From contig DASZTS010000023.1 of the NCBI GenBank assembly GCA_035547915.1, forward strand, positions 1-64,000: a stretch of DNA of 64,000 bases. The letters run 5' to 3'. Both the position numbers and the translations under genes were made by a program. Within the stretch, counting starts at the first letter, position 1. Each line of letters opens with the position of its first letter. Shown here piece by piece: positions 15,885 through 24,731 of this stretch. Below the pieces are notes generated by a model. That model was not told the origin of the DNA. It worked only from the letters and a program-made list of their open reading frames with translations, and ran no database searches. The DNA is from DASSFG01 sp035547915. Lineage in GTDB: Bacteria; Planctomycetota; Planctomycetia; Pirellulales; JAICIG01.

Positions 15885-15904
15885 CCATGCCTTCGCCGGC
15901 GGCG

Positions 15905-16534
15905 CTAAGTGGTCCGTTCGCCGGTGATCAACTCGGCCACGCGGACACAGAAATTATCGTTGAGCACCAGCACTTCGCCCTTCGCGATGAGCCGCCCGTT
16001 CACAAAGATATCGACCGGATCACCGGCGAGCTTGTCGAGCGGCACCACCGACCCCTTGCGCAACTTGAGCACATCTTCCAGGTACATCTGGGTACGGCCG
16101 AACTCGATCCGCAGGTCGAGTTCGACGTCACGGATTAGCTCGAGCGTGGCCCGCTCAGTGCTAGGGGCGGCCCCGGCGAACTCGTCGAGCTGGAAGGCTC
16201 GAACGGCGGCGGCCGCCGAAACGTGAGGTTCGTCGATCGAAGCGATCGCCTCTTGCGCCTGCTTGAGCAGCAATTCCACGTCGGCCGAAGCGATCGCCTC
16301 TTCGCGCCCCGCGCCAGCCGGTTTGGGGCCGCGCTTGGCCGCAGCCGCCGGCTGTTGTGCGGCAGCAGGCGCGGACGGCGCAGCCGCTTGCTCGGACGGG
16401 GGTTGGGTCGCTACGGGTTGAGCTGCGGCGGCAGCCTCGGGAGCCGGCTGACCGGCGAGTGGTAAGTTGGCGCCCGCGTCGGCGAGCAGCCGGGCGATGT
16501 CGTCGTTGCCCATCGTTTGCGGCTCGTCGCTCAT
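15905..16534 (-). CDS. fliN: Flagellar motor switch protein FliN
   Basis: 209 residues. The C-terminal about 80 residues are the SpoA/FliN domain: ELIRDVELDLRIEFGRTQMYLEDVLKL, GSVVPLDKLAGDPVDIFVNGRLIAKGEVLVLNDNFCVRV. The preceding 120 residues are a Pro/Ala/Gln-rich linker and a short N-terminal helix (NDDIARLLADAG), much longer than in the 137-residue enteric protein. FliN makes the lower C-ring with FliM and docks FliH. No fliM lies beside it. If FliM is truly absent, the long N-terminus may replace some of its contacts; that part is speculation. Confidence 0.92.
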   Translation of the reverse strand: MSDEPQTMGNDDIARLLADAGANLPLAGQPAPEAAAAAQPVATQPPSEQAAAPSAPAAAQQPAAAAKRGPKPAGAGREEAIASADVELLLKQAQEAIASIDEPHVSAAAAVRAFQLDEFAGAAPSTERATLELIRDVELDLRIEFGRTQMYLEDVLKLRKGSVVPLDKLAGDPVDIFVNGRLIAKGEVLVLNDNFCVRVAELITGERTT

Positions 16535-16656
16535 CGATTCGCCTCATCCATCGGCGGTGCAAATTTCGCCTTGTCGGCGCTGTAAGTAATGTGCAACCCG
16601 TCACCGGCTGCACGCTACGGACCGACAACTCGGCTGGGCGTCATGCGCACCGCGCA

Positions 16657-17274
16657 TCATTGTTCGACAGCCACAAAGTCACTGAACACGATCCCTTGCA
16701 GGATCGGCTTGCCCAGAGCGCGGTTAGTTTTCTCCAAAATCTGCCTTTTGATCAAGTCCAACCCTGGGTCGGTCAAGTCGGCAAGTTCGGCACTGCGGAT
16801 GGTGGTCAGCACCTGGTCGCGAATGCGGTGTTTGTTCGTATCGTAACTGGCCGTGAAATACGGCTCCTGTTCCGACGCGATCGTGCCATAGAGGTGGAAA
16901 TTGATGAGCAGCGTCGTGCTCGAGGCCGGCTGAAAGGCGGTCAGGCTGTATTCGCCCATGTCGGTTTCCAACTCTTCGCCCATGATCGACGCTTCGCCAT
17001 GCTGGCCATGCTCGCCATGTTTACCATGTTCCTTGGCGGCTGCCGGCTCATGGCCCCCCTCGTGTTTGGCCGGCTTGGCAGGTGCGGTCGCCGTCTCGGT
17101 ATGGTTCGATTTGTCGGTGGCCATCGTTACATAGACGAAGGCGAACAGGCACTCGGCGCCGATGACGGCCATGATCAGCCCCAGTACGACGACTTTCCAA
17201 AACCAGCCCGACTTCTGTCCCGCCGGGGCCGCTTCCGCAGGCGCGGCGGTGGGTGCGGCGGTGGTTGCACTCAT
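16657..17274 (-). CDS. fliL: Flagellar basal-body-associated protein FliL
   Basis: 205 residues with one transmembrane helix near the N-terminus (WKVVVLGLIMAVIGAECLFAFVYV). A His/Gly/Glu-rich periplasmic linker (KHEGGHEPAAAKEHGKHGEH) comes next. The C-terminal half fits the FliL stomatin-like domain, with a strand-rich start (YSLTAFQPASSTTLLINFHLYGTI) and the ending IRDQVLTTIRSAELADL, then ILQGIVFSDFVAVEQ. FliL rings surround and stabilise stator units. The gene starts at an ATGA overlap with motB, which fits stator-linked expression. The His-rich linker is unusual and could bind metal. Confidence 0.8.
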   Translation of the reverse strand: MSATTAAPTAAPAEAAPAGQKSGWFWKVVVLGLIMAVIGAECLFAFVYVTMATDKSNHTETATAPAKPAKHEGGHEPAAAKEHGKHGEHGQHGEASIMGEELETDMGEYSLTAFQPASSTTLLINFHLYGTIASEQEPYFTASYDTNKHRIRDQVLTTIRSAELADLTDPGLDLIKRQILEKTNRALGKPILQGIVFSDFVAVEQ

Positions 17275-18002
17275 GGCAGGTTCTCCTTCTCCAGTTCATG
17301 TTCGGGCAACGTCTCGCGACGCTCCCGGAATTCGTTAAGCATGTAGATTTCGACCCACGAATCGCTGACCAGCAGTTGCGGCCGGTTCAACGATCGCGAT
17401 GAGCCCGACTCGGAGGCGAGCCCCAAGCGAATCCGTTGTGGAGCGATTCCGTGCTCGACCAGGTAGTCCATCGTCTGTCGGCACCGCGCGTAGGCCAATT
17501 CCCAGTGATCGTGATAGGGCGATCCCGCGGCCAACGGTCGGTGTGTGGCGTGTCCGCGCACTTCGATGCGCTGCGGCTTGCCCGCCAGCGCCTCGATCGC
17601 CAGGTTGAGTTGCTGCTGGTTCTCTTCGGAGAGGTCGGTCGCTCCCTGGGCAAAGTAGATGATGCCGCCGTTGGCCAGTGGCTGCCCGGCCGGTACGCGG
17701 GGCACATGCGTGGGCGTGCCGTGTGGGGCGTGCTCGCGCTGGGCGTTGGGCCGGTCATTGGGCGGAGCGCCGGTCATATCGGCAAATTTTGAATTCTTAG
17801 GCACGTACGAGCCGAGCGCGCTCTTGAACGGACCGAGGTTCTGTCGCAACGACCGGAGCACGGCCGCTTCCTTGACGGTGTCCTTGTTGCCGGCGATGGA
17901 ATACATAACGACAAAAAAGGCCATCAGAATGGTGATCATGTCGGCGTACGACATGATCCATTCCGGCAATCCTTCCTCGCATTCTTGTTGCGTCGCCGAC
18001 AT
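17271..18002 (-). CDS. motB: Flagellar stator protein MotB
   Basis: 243 residues from the ATG at 18002 (MSATQQECEEGLPEWIMSYADM); the frame is open 60 codons further but that part overlaps motA. The single membrane helix carries the proton-binding Asp21 in SYADMITILMAFFVVMYS. The C-terminal OmpA-like peptidoglycan-binding domain has IEVRGHATHRPL and HDHWELAYARCRQTMDYLVEHGI, followed by RLGLASES. MotB anchors the MotA channel to the cell wall. The gene begins 11 bp after motA and overlaps fliL by 4 bp. Confidence 0.93.
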   Translation of the reverse strand: MSATQQECEEGLPEWIMSYADMITILMAFFVVMYSIAGNKDTVKEAAVLRSLRQNLGPFKSALGSYVPKNSKFADMTGAPPNDRPNAQREHAPHGTPTHVPRVPAGQPLANGGIIYFAQGATDLSEENQQQLNLAIEALAGKPQRIEVRGHATHRPLAAGSPYHDHWELAYARCRQTMDYLVEHGIAPQRIRLGLASESGSSRSLNRPQLLVSDSWVEIYMLNEFRERRETLPEHELEKENLP

Positions 18003-18013
18003 GGCACGGTCGG

Positions 18014-18808
18014 TTAGGCCGCCTCCTGGGAGGCGTGGGCCAGGCTCGCTGGCAGATAGGCCTTCAGCTTCTGCTCGATGATGCGTGGGCTGTCGCCCGC
18101 CTGGATGGCCAGCACACCGTCGAGCACGATCTGCTTGGCGAGCTGTTCCTGGTGGCTCAGGTAGGCCAGCTTCTCGGCGCACGGCATGCAGATCATGTTG
18201 GCCATCGCGGCGCCGTACAACGTGCCGACCAGCGCCATCGCCATCGAGGGGCCGATCGAATCGGGATCGTCGAGATTACCCAGCATCAGGATGAGCCCGA
18301 GCAGGGTGGCGATCATGCCGAAGGCCGGACCGCAGCGCCCCATGATGTCGAACATGCGCTTGCCCACGTGGTGCCGGGCTTCTTCGGCCTTCATCTCGGT
18401 GGTGAGGATTTCGCGGATCACTTCGGGCCGGGTACCGTCGACGGCCATCTGCACGCCGACCACCAGTGAATGGCTCGTCAATTCGGCGAGCTTGCCTTCC
18501 AGGGCCAGCAGCCCGTCCTTGCGCGCGACTTCGGCGAGCGAGACGATGGTCCGCACCAGTTCACCCAGGTCTTCGCCCCGATTGACGACCAATTTGAGGC
18601 ACATCTTGGGGAGCGATAGGAATTTTTTCAGGGGCACCGAGGTCATGACGACCGCCAGGCCGCCCCCCAGCACCATGATGGCGGCGGGAGGGTCGACGAA
18701 TTGTGCGAGCGAGACGCCGTGGGTGGTACCGTGGCTGCCGGCGAGCAGCAAGGCCACGACCATCAGCGTAAAGCCGCCGATGATGCCCCCGAGTGTCGCG
18801 ATATCCAT
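18014..18808 (-). CDS. motA: Flagellar stator protein MotA
   Basis: 264 residues, normal for the family. It starts MDIATLGGIIGGFTLMVVALLL, has the typical PAAIMVLGGGLAVVMTSVPL second helix and a cytoplasmic loop rich in charged residues. The two closing helices are CGPAFGMIATLLGLILML and MAMALVGTLYGAAMANMICMP. MotA and MotB form the ion channel that drives rotation. The start overlaps the 3' end of flbD by 46 bp in another frame, and motB follows 11 bp later, so the three are co-transcribed. Confidence 0.95.
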   Translation of the reverse strand: MDIATLGGIIGGFTLMVVALLLAGSHGTTHGVSLAQFVDPPAAIMVLGGGLAVVMTSVPLKKFLSLPKMCLKLVVNRGEDLGELVRTIVSLAEVARKDGLLALEGKLAELTSHSLVVGVQMAVDGTRPEVIREILTTEMKAEEARHHVGKRMFDIMGRCGPAFGMIATLLGLILMLGNLDDPDSIGPSMAMALVGTLYGAAMANMICMPCAEKLAYLSHQEQLAKQIVLDGVLAIQAGDSPRIIEQKLKAYLPASLAHASQEAA

Positions 18809-19014
18809 GGTTGACGATTTTCCGCGTTGGGAAATAGATGTTTGGATTGCTGGTAATCGACGGTTCGGCGCAAGACCTCATCCATCGTTTCGCGCACCAC
18901 CAGCCGGTCGCCGCCCACCAGGGTGACGATCGTGTCGGGCCGCGACTCAACGTATTTGATCAGCTCGGCGTTCAGCACAAACGGCTCTCCGCCAAGCTGG
19001 GTCAGCTTGATCAT
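18763..19014 (-). CDS. flbD: FlbD family small flagellar protein
   Basis: 83 residues from the ATG at 19014 (MIKLTQLGGEPFVLNAELIKYVES). The frame is open upstream to 19080, but only this start gives the canonical FlbD beginning. The body (RPDTIVTLVGGDRLVVRETMDEVLRR) matches small FlbD proteins of spirochaete, Gram-positive and planctomycete flagellar clusters, whose role is unclear. It is not the Caulobacter sigma54 activator of the same name. The reading frame overlaps the motA start. A terminator separates it from flgE upstream. Confidence 0.88.
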   Translation of the reverse strand: MIKLTQLGGEPFVLNAELIKYVESRPDTIVTLVGGDRLVVRETMDEVLRRTVDYQQSKHLFPNAENRQPWISRHSGASSAALR

Positions 19015-19062
19015 GGCACGAAACTCCTGGGCAAACATAGGATAGGAATCGCGCGAGAGCGC

Positions 19063-19090
19063 AACAAAAAAGCCGCCCATGGCGGCTTTC
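19063..19090 (-). terminator. Rho-independent terminator between flgE and flbD
   Basis: Read on the minus strand, AAAGCCGCC and GGCGGCTTT form a 9-bp stem with a 3-nt loop, followed by a T-run. It lies about 135 bp after the flgE stop and about 50 bp before the flbD start. The hook operon is therefore separated from the stator operon, unless there is read-through. Confidence 0.8.
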
Positions 19091-19225
19091 CCGATGTTGC
19101 GGATTGTAACGGCGGTTGCCCGCTGGCGGTCGAGCTTGTTGCCTGCCCTGCTGCGAGACCGGGAGTCCCGCCGGATAACGCCGGGGCGGCACGTAGGTGC
19201 TGCCCCGGTTAGTCCTGCCGTTGCA

Positions 19226-21673
19226 TTAAGCCTGCTGCCCCAATTGCAACAGCGAGTTGAATAGGGTCTCGGCCGTATTGATGACTTCGGAGTTGGCCCG
19301 GTATTGCGTCGACGAAGTGATCAGATTGATCAGGTTCGTGCTGACGTCGGTGTTCGATTCTTCCAGTGCGCCGGACACGATCGAGCCGATGCCGTCGGCG
19401 TTCGGTGTCCCTGTCACGGGCAGGCCGGAGTTCACGCCGGGTGTGTAGAGATTCTGTCCGGCCTGTAGGAGCCCGGCCGGATTCGCGAAGCGGGCCAGGA
19501 CGAGCTGTCCGAGATCGCGCTGCGTGCCGTTGTCGAACGATCCCTTGATGACGCCGTCGCTCCCTACGGTGTAGCTGGTGAGTTTGCCGGGCGGAAACCC
19601 GTCCTGGCTTGTGACCGACAACGACGGGGCTGTCGCCGCCAGGCCGGAGAGTTGCGAGAAATCGAGATTGAATTCGAGCGGTTTGGCCGATGGAACGTGA
19701 GCCCGCTGCACCGCCACCGTGGAGTTGGTAGCCGAGACGAATTGGCCTTCCCCGTTGAAGGTGATCAGCCCCGTACCGACGGCGATGGCCGAGCCCGTCG
19801 TAGGGTCGTTTTGCGGCGAGTCGGCGTACCATCGGTAGACGGTCTGTGTGCTGGTACGCGCCTGGAGTACGCATGTGACGTTGACGTTGACCGGAATGCC
19901 GAGCGAATCGTAGGCCACGAAATTGGCAGAGACGCTCTGGCCCACCGCGGCCTGGGTCTGATTGAAGGTCAAGGGAACGGTTTGCGCCGTGCCGTTGGTC
20001 GGCGTGAGCTGGAGCGCCGACAGCCCGATCGAGACGGCGTTGTCGACGCCGGCGTTGCTGACAAACTGAAGCTGACCCTGCGATGTGATCGAGACGCCGG
20101 GGGGCAGGCCCGACGAATCGTTCGGTATCGGATTGTTCGGGTCGGGGCCCGGCGGCGATTGAATACCCAACGCCTGGTCCATGAAGTTGGCCAGATCCTG
20201 CACGGTGCTCTGCGCCGTTACGCTGAACGTTTGGGGCGCCTGCTGCGTGCCTCCGATCGTGCCGGTGAAGCTCAGCGTGCCGAGCTGGAATAGGTTTTGA
20301 TACGAGCCGTCGGAGTACTGCAGGACGTTGGTCAAAAGTGTGTTACCGGTGATGGGCGGACCATTCAGGTTGAGCTGCGCGTTGTTGACGATCGCGGAGT
20401 CGGGTGTCGTATCCGTGTAGCTCACGTTGGTATTCATATTCGGAACCTCGGCCACAAAGGTCGCGACGTTCGGATCGTTAGCGGACGTGCGGTAGATGCG
20501 GCGCACCGACCACTGGCCACTTGTATCGACCGGGAGATTCTGTAGCTCGACCGCACCGTTCACTACGTTAATGGGGCCGAGCAATTGCGTGGGCCGGCTC
20601 TCGACGCCATGCCCCGGTCCGCCGATGGCATTGGCATAGGTAACGTAGTAGCTGTAGTCACCGTCTAAAGAATTGGTGTCGAGCGACTGGCCCAGGCTGG
20701 TGTCGGCTGCCGTATCGGTGTAGGTCGTGGTCGTGTTGTCTGGAATATCGGCGACGAGTTGATACGAGCTGCCACCGGCCGCCGTGCGATAGACATAACG
20801 GTCGGTGTAGGTACCTGTCGGATCGGTCGGAATGTTGTTCAGGGTGACCGATTGCTCGCCCGCGGCGAGCGTGATCGGACCGATCGTTTGCGATGGCAAG
20901 CTCTGGGTGTCGGTATCACTTCCCACCGGACCGTTGGCGAAGACAATTTTGTACGAATACGTGCCGCCCGCCGTCATATTGCCGCCCGGTGCGCCAGTGG
21001 CCGTAGTACCCGCGCTGAGCACGTCGGGCACGGGAGCCAGCACTGGGGCGGTGGCACCGGTAGGCGCCGTCATCGCCGCGTCGCCCAAGTCTCCGCTCTG
21101 GACGATGGCGCCGGTGGTCGCCAGATCGCCGGTCGGAGGGAGCGTGCCCTGCAGCTCCACGTTCTGTGTGGCTTTGGCCACGGCAGTCGAACCGAGCGGG
21201 ATCGTTAGCGGCTGGAGCTGTGTTGTCTGGATGTTGAAATTGCTATCGACGCCATACCCCATCAGAACCTGCCCGGTGCTGGTGGTGAGCTCGTTCTGCG
21301 AGTTTGGGGTGAAGTTGCCGTTGCGTGTGTAAAGTTGCTGGGTTCCCGATCCTTGCACGACGAAGAATCCGTTGCCTTGGATCGCCATGTCGGACGTGCT
21401 GGAACTGATCTCCAAGTTGCCCTGCGTGAAGTCGGGCGTAATCGCGGCCACCTGCACGCCCAGGCCGACTTGGGTGGGATTGACACCTCCATTGTCGGTG
21501 CTGGGGGCGGCCCCGATCGACATGGTTTGCAAGAATTGCGTGGCGAACTCGGCCGTCGATTGCTTGAAGCCGATTGTGTTGGCATTGGCCACGTTGTTGC
21601 CGGTGACGTCGATCGACGTTTCGGCCGCTTGCAGGCCCGAGATCGCAGTGCTGAAGACGGAGGAAAGTGACAT
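19226..21673 (-). CDS. flgE: Flagellar hook protein FlgE with large internal insertion
   Basis: 815 residues, about twice the 402 of the enteric protein. The start is supported by AGGAG 7 bp before the ATG. The N-terminus (SVFSTAISGLQAAETSIDVTGNNVANANTIGFK) and C-terminus (NTDVSTNLINLITSSTQYRANSEVI) are the standard D0/D1 coiled-coil ends of hook proteins. Between them, two related beta-rich modules lie at about residues 230-335 and 337-428. Each runs from a TYSYKIVFANG/DYSYYVTYANA strand, through an IGPI or LGPI strand and an NIPTD or NLPVD turn, to Y(V/I)YRT(A/S) and a V(A/P)-N closing strand. These should project from the hook surface. The 3' end is followed by a terminator. Confidence 0.93.
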   Translation of the reverse strand: MSLSSVFSTAISGLQAAETSIDVTGNNVANANTIGFKQSTAEFATQFLQTMSIGAAPSTDNGGVNPTQVGLGVQVAAITPDFTQGNLEISSSTSDMAIQGNGFFVVQGSGTQQLYTRNGNFTPNSQNELTTSTGQVLMGYGVDSNFNIQTTQLQPLTIPLGSTAVAKATQNVELQGTLPPTGDLATTGAIVQSGDLGDAAMTAPTGATAPVLAPVPDVLSAGTTATGAPGGNMTAGGTYSYKIVFANGPVGSDTDTQSLPSQTIGPITLAAGEQSVTLNNIPTDPTGTYTDRYVYRTAAGGSSYQLVADIPDNTTTTYTDTAADTSLGQSLDTNSLDGDYSYYVTYANAIGGPGHGVESRPTQLLGPINVVNGAVELQNLPVDTSGQWSVRRIYRTSANDPNVATFVAEVPNMNTNVSYTDTTPDSAIVNNAQLNLNGPPITGNTLLTNVLQYSDGSYQNLFQLGTLSFTGTIGGTQQAPQTFSVTAQSTVQDLANFMDQALGIQSPPGPDPNNPIPNDSSGLPPGVSITSQGQLQFVSNAGVDNAVSIGLSALQLTPTNGTAQTVPLTFNQTQAAVGQSVSANFVAYDSLGIPVNVNVTCVLQARTSTQTVYRWYADSPQNDPTTGSAIAVGTGLITFNGEGQFVSATNSTVAVQRAHVPSAKPLEFNLDFSQLSGLAATAPSLSVTSQDGFPPGKLTSYTVGSDGVIKGSFDNGTQRDLGQLVLARFANPAGLLQAGQNLYTPGVNSGLPVTGTPNADGIGSIVSGALEESNTDVSTNLINLITSSTQYRANSEVINTAETLFNSLLQLGQQA

Positions 21674-21762
21674 AGGTTTTCTCCTGGCAAGGAGCTTAGC
21701 AGAGTTGTTTTTGTGACGGACGCGACGACGTTCGGTGTCCCGGTCGACGCTGGGCTCGGTGG

Positions 21763-22212
21763 CTACGAACCAGTCCCGTCGGTGGTGGTCGAGCTGGCAG
21801 CACCGATCGCACTGACTCCGGAGAGCGGCATCGATTGACTGCCCACGTTGAGCGTGGCGGTGCCGTTCGCGAAGCTTGCGCTGTCCACGACTCCGGATAC
21901 CGCATTGCCGCTCGCATCGATGCCTTGGACCTGCATGCCGATCAAGCCGCTGGCCGCTTGGAAACCCTGATCGGTCGCCACCGCGGTCAACGAGTTCGAC
22001 AGGTTCGTCGTCGATTCGATGTTGTCGATTTCGCTGACCTGTTGGAGGATTTCATCGCTGTCCGTGGGGTTCATCGGATCCTGGTCTTGCAACTGGGTGA
22101 TGAGCATTTGCAAGAAATCGTCTGGCGTGATGGCGGTTAGAGCCGACGTGGAGCTAGAACTGGAGTTGGTTCCGCTGGAGCCGGAGGTGCCGCCGACGCT
22201 GCCGGTAGACAT
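21763..22212 (-). CDS. flgD: Flagellar hook capping protein FlgD
   Basis: 149 residues. A Ser/Gly/Thr-rich start leads into the conserved region LTPDDFLQMLITQLQDQDPMNPTDSDEILQQV-type sequence (about residues 28-60), the signature of FlgD. The later core (GLIGMQVQGIDASGNAVSGVVDSASF) is the short FlgD domain; the protein ends before a full FlgD Ig domain, so it is a compact form. FlgD caps the growing hook. It lies between fliK and flgE, 89 bp before the latter, as is common. Confidence 0.9.
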   Translation of the reverse strand: MSTGSVGGTSGSSGTNSSSSSTSALTAITPDDFLQMLITQLQDQDPMNPTDSDEILQQVSEIDNIESTTNLSNSLTAVATDQGFQAASGLIGMQVQGIDASGNAVSGVVDSASFANGTATLNVGSQSMPLSGVSAIGAASSTTTDGTGS

Positions 22213-22303
22213 GGTGTTTTCGTCCTTTTCGTAAAGAGGCGGTGGTGGGCCTGGGCGCCGACTAGTGGGGGGGCGCGATACGGCCCAGGTTTAACGTGTG
22301 TGT

Positions 22304-24010
22304 TTAGACGACGACATTCAGCGCTCCGTTGGTCAGCACGGCTGCGCTCGGCGCCGCCTGGGCATCCCCAGCCGACGTCGCCGATGCCACCGAACCGCTT
22401 GGCACATTGGGCCGCCGCGCCGTTTGACTGAAATCGGGATTCCCCTGCGGCGACTGTGGCATGCCGCCCGATCCTTGGCCGGCCACTTGTACATCGAAGT
22501 GCTCGATGCGGATGTCTTGTTGCGCCAGGCGCTCGCGCAGGTCGGGGAGGCTGTCGAGCAGCACCTGTTGCGCGGTGCTGTTGTCGGCCTGGATGTTGGC
22601 TGTGAGCGCGCCTTGCTTGACGCTGATTTGCATTTGCAGCGAGCCGAGTTCGGGGGGGCTCAGCCGCAGCCGCATCTGACCGCCCTGATCACCCGCTATC
22701 TGAAACGCGCGGGCCACGCGTTGCACGAAGCGGGCCCGATCAACCGTGTTCGGGCTAGAACCGGTCGGGCCGTTCGTGCCTCCCGTTTGCGACATGGAGG
22801 TCGCAAACGACGAAGGAGTGGCCGACGCAGGTGTCGTTGGCGTGTTGGTTGGTGAGGGCGTGTTCGTGGCCGCCGGCATGCCATTCGCGCCGTTGGGGCT
22901 CGCCGAGACGGCCGTGGCCGATTGATCGACGGTAACGCTCGAGACGACCTGCGGTTGGCTGGTCGCGACCGTGGCGACAGCCTGGACGGCTGCCAACGCG
23001 GACGCCGCGGCGGCCGGTGTTGTTGACACGTCCGGCGGCGTCGCTTCAGAGGCCTTTGACGTGTCGCTGTTGGCCGTCCAGGGCGCGCCTCCTTTGGCCG
23101 TATTCTGTGCGGGGTCGACCGGCGCCGAGGTGCTGGGCAGCGTGGCCTGCGGCGACGGATTGATCGCAGCGGTGTTGATGGTCGACGGATCCGCAGTTGT
23201 TCCCGCAGCCGTTGCCGATTGGTCCGCGCTACCGGTTCGCTTTCCGCTTGCGGCCCCTTTGCCGTCCTTGGTTGTGGTCGCCGTGGTATGGCCTGTGGCG
23301 TCGAGCGTTGTTACCGCGTTAGCCGCGGCTTGGGCCGTGCCGGTCGTAGACGTACCGGCCGTTGCAGCCTGCGTCGTCGAAGCCGGCGCGGCCGTACTAT
23401 TGTTTGCCTGCCCCGTACCGTTCCTTTCCGGCGTGGCCTGGTTGCTGCCGGTGGACGAAGTGGGCTGGCCGTTTTGGGCCACGACTTGCGGCTCGGCAGT
23501 CGCCGCGGCGGTGGCGGCCGCTGTCGATGCGGCTGCACTATCGTTCTGTGTACTCCCCTGCCCTTGCCCGCTCGCCGTAGCCTGCTGGTTGGTTCCGCTC
23601 TGGTTCGAGGATGCCGACGTGTTGCTTCCGTCGTCGTGGTTGGCCGACGATGCCTGGTTATTCAATGCCGTCGCGGCGGAGCCGTCCGCAGACGAGCCGT
23701 TGTTGGTCGATGACGTTGTACTGTTGCTATCGCCCGAGTTCGCTTGCGCCGACGACGAGGTGGAGTGCTGGTGTGCTGTGCGGCCGTTGCCCTGCGAACT
23801 TGGCGTCGCCGGTGTGCTCGCCTGTTGGCGGGCAGGTGGTGCGCTCGTCGCGGGTGCAGGAGCGGACGGGGCAGCCGGCGCCTGTGCCTGTTGTAGAAGC
23901 TGACTGAAAGGGGAGGCTTGCTGGACGGCCTGCGATGCCGGAAGCACCGGCGGCAGGTCGTATGGCACCGCGTTGGATGGCACAGGGGGTGGGAGGAGCG
24001 GAGCGGTCAT
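22304..24010 (-). CDS. fliK: Flagellar hook-length control protein FliK
   Basis: 568 residues from the ATG at 24010. This start has AGGA 8 bp upstream; an ATG two codons earlier and longer frames to 24055 have poor spacing. Most of the protein is Ala/Thr/Ser/Gln/Asn-rich low complexity. The conserved domain lies at about residues 430-520: ARFVQRVARAFQIAGDQGGQMRLRLSPPELGSLQMQISVKQG, then TAQQVLLDSLPDLRERLAQQDIRIEHFDVQV. FliK measures the hook and switches export specificity through FlhB. Low-complexity length is expected for a ruler. It follows the MotE-like gene by 10 bp. Confidence 0.88.
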   Translation of the reverse strand: MTAPLLPPPVPSNAVPYDLPPVLPASQAVQQASPFSQLLQQAQAPAAPSAPAPATSAPPARQQASTPATPSSQGNGRTAHQHSTSSSAQANSGDSNSTTSSTNNGSSADGSAATALNNQASSANHDDGSNTSASSNQSGTNQQATASGQGQGSTQNDSAAASTAAATAAATAEPQVVAQNGQPTSSTGSNQATPERNGTGQANNSTAAPASTTQAATAGTSTTGTAQAAANAVTTLDATGHTTATTTKDGKGAASGKRTGSADQSATAAGTTADPSTINTAAINPSPQATLPSTSAPVDPAQNTAKGGAPWTANSDTSKASEATPPDVSTTPAAAASALAAVQAVATVATSQPQVVSSVTVDQSATAVSASPNGANGMPAATNTPSPTNTPTTPASATPSSFATSMSQTGGTNGPTGSSPNTVDRARFVQRVARAFQIAGDQGGQMRLRLSPPELGSLQMQISVKQGALTANIQADNSTAQQVLLDSLPDLRERLAQQDIRIEHFDVQVAGQGSGGMPQSPQGNPDFSQTARRPNVPSGSVASATSAGDAQAAPSAAVLTNGALNVVV

Positions 24011-24020
24011 CTGCATGTTC

Positions 24021-24731
24021 CTAAGGAGCTGTTGCCGCGTCGGGCGCTGGCGCACCGTCGGGTTGCTCCAGCGACTTCTCGGCCTCGTCGGCCAGGTTGA
24101 TCTCCGGAACTCCCTCGCGAATCTGTTTCAAGATGTTCGCCAAAATCTGAGATTCTTCTTCCGTTTTGAATTCGCCCACAATCTTGCCACGCTTGGCGCT
24201 GGGCATGAGCGACAGGATCTTGATGACGTCGGTCATCTCACCTTCCTTCACCATCCGCAGCACCTGCTCCTTGGCCTGCTTGGGTTTCATGTTCTCCAGA
24301 ATGGTCCGGGCTGTCTCGCGATTCTCCGCCAGCGTTCCTGTCCGCAGTTCGTCGAGCTGGCTGCGAAAGGCGGCTTTGATACGTTCATATCGGTCTTTTT
24401 CATCGACCAATTTGGCGTATTCCGTTTTCACCATCGACACGCTGTCATTGAGCGACTGTTCTCGCAGCTCGATGTCGCGACTCTTCAGCGCACGCTCGCG
24501 CGCCACGTCCTCGAGCGAAGCCTGCTCGGCGGGCGCGTCATCGGCAGCGCGGTTCGAGCGGCTGGGCGTGGTATCGACGCCGTTGGCCACCGCGATCATC
24601 TTTCGGATCGTCTTCTCATCGAGCTTGCCGTGGGAGCGCAAGTAACCCAGCGTTATCGCCGCCGCGATGACCGTTGCCACACAGATGGCGGCAAAGAGCA
24701 CCGAAGCGGCCCCCAGCAGCCGTCCGATCAT
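24021..24731 (-). CDS. MotE-like flagellar protein with MgtE-N-type domain
   Basis: 236 residues. The N-terminus has one membrane helix (SVLFAAICVATVIAAAITLGYL). A long charged coiled-coil (about 75-150) follows. The C-terminal half is an MgtE-intracellular-like helical bundle (ARTILENMKPKQAKEQVLRMVKEGEMTDVIKILSLMPSAKRGKIVGEFK). This layout matches MotE/YlxF-type proteins, some of which act as MotC chaperones in epsilonproteobacteria and which sit beside fliJ and fliK in many species. The start overlaps the fliJ stop as ATGA. Function in planctomycetes is unproven. Confidence 0.75.
   Translation of the reverse strand: MIGRLLGAASVLFAAICVATVIAAAITLGYLRSHGKLDEKTIRKMIAVANGVDTTPSRSNRAADDAPAEQASLEDVARERALKSRDIELREQSLNDSVSMVKTEYAKLVDEKDRYERIKAAFRSQLDELRTGTLAENRETARTILENMKPKQAKEQVLRMVKEGEMTDVIKILSLMPSAKRGKIVGEFKTEEESQILANILKQIREGVPEINLADEAEKSLEQPDGAPAPDAATAP

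Noticed and set aside
22304..24010. Low-complexity Ala/Thr/Ser region considered as a tandem repeat or adhesin
   Set aside because: The conserved C-terminal FliK domain and operon position explain it as the FliK ruler; no regular repeat unit was found.
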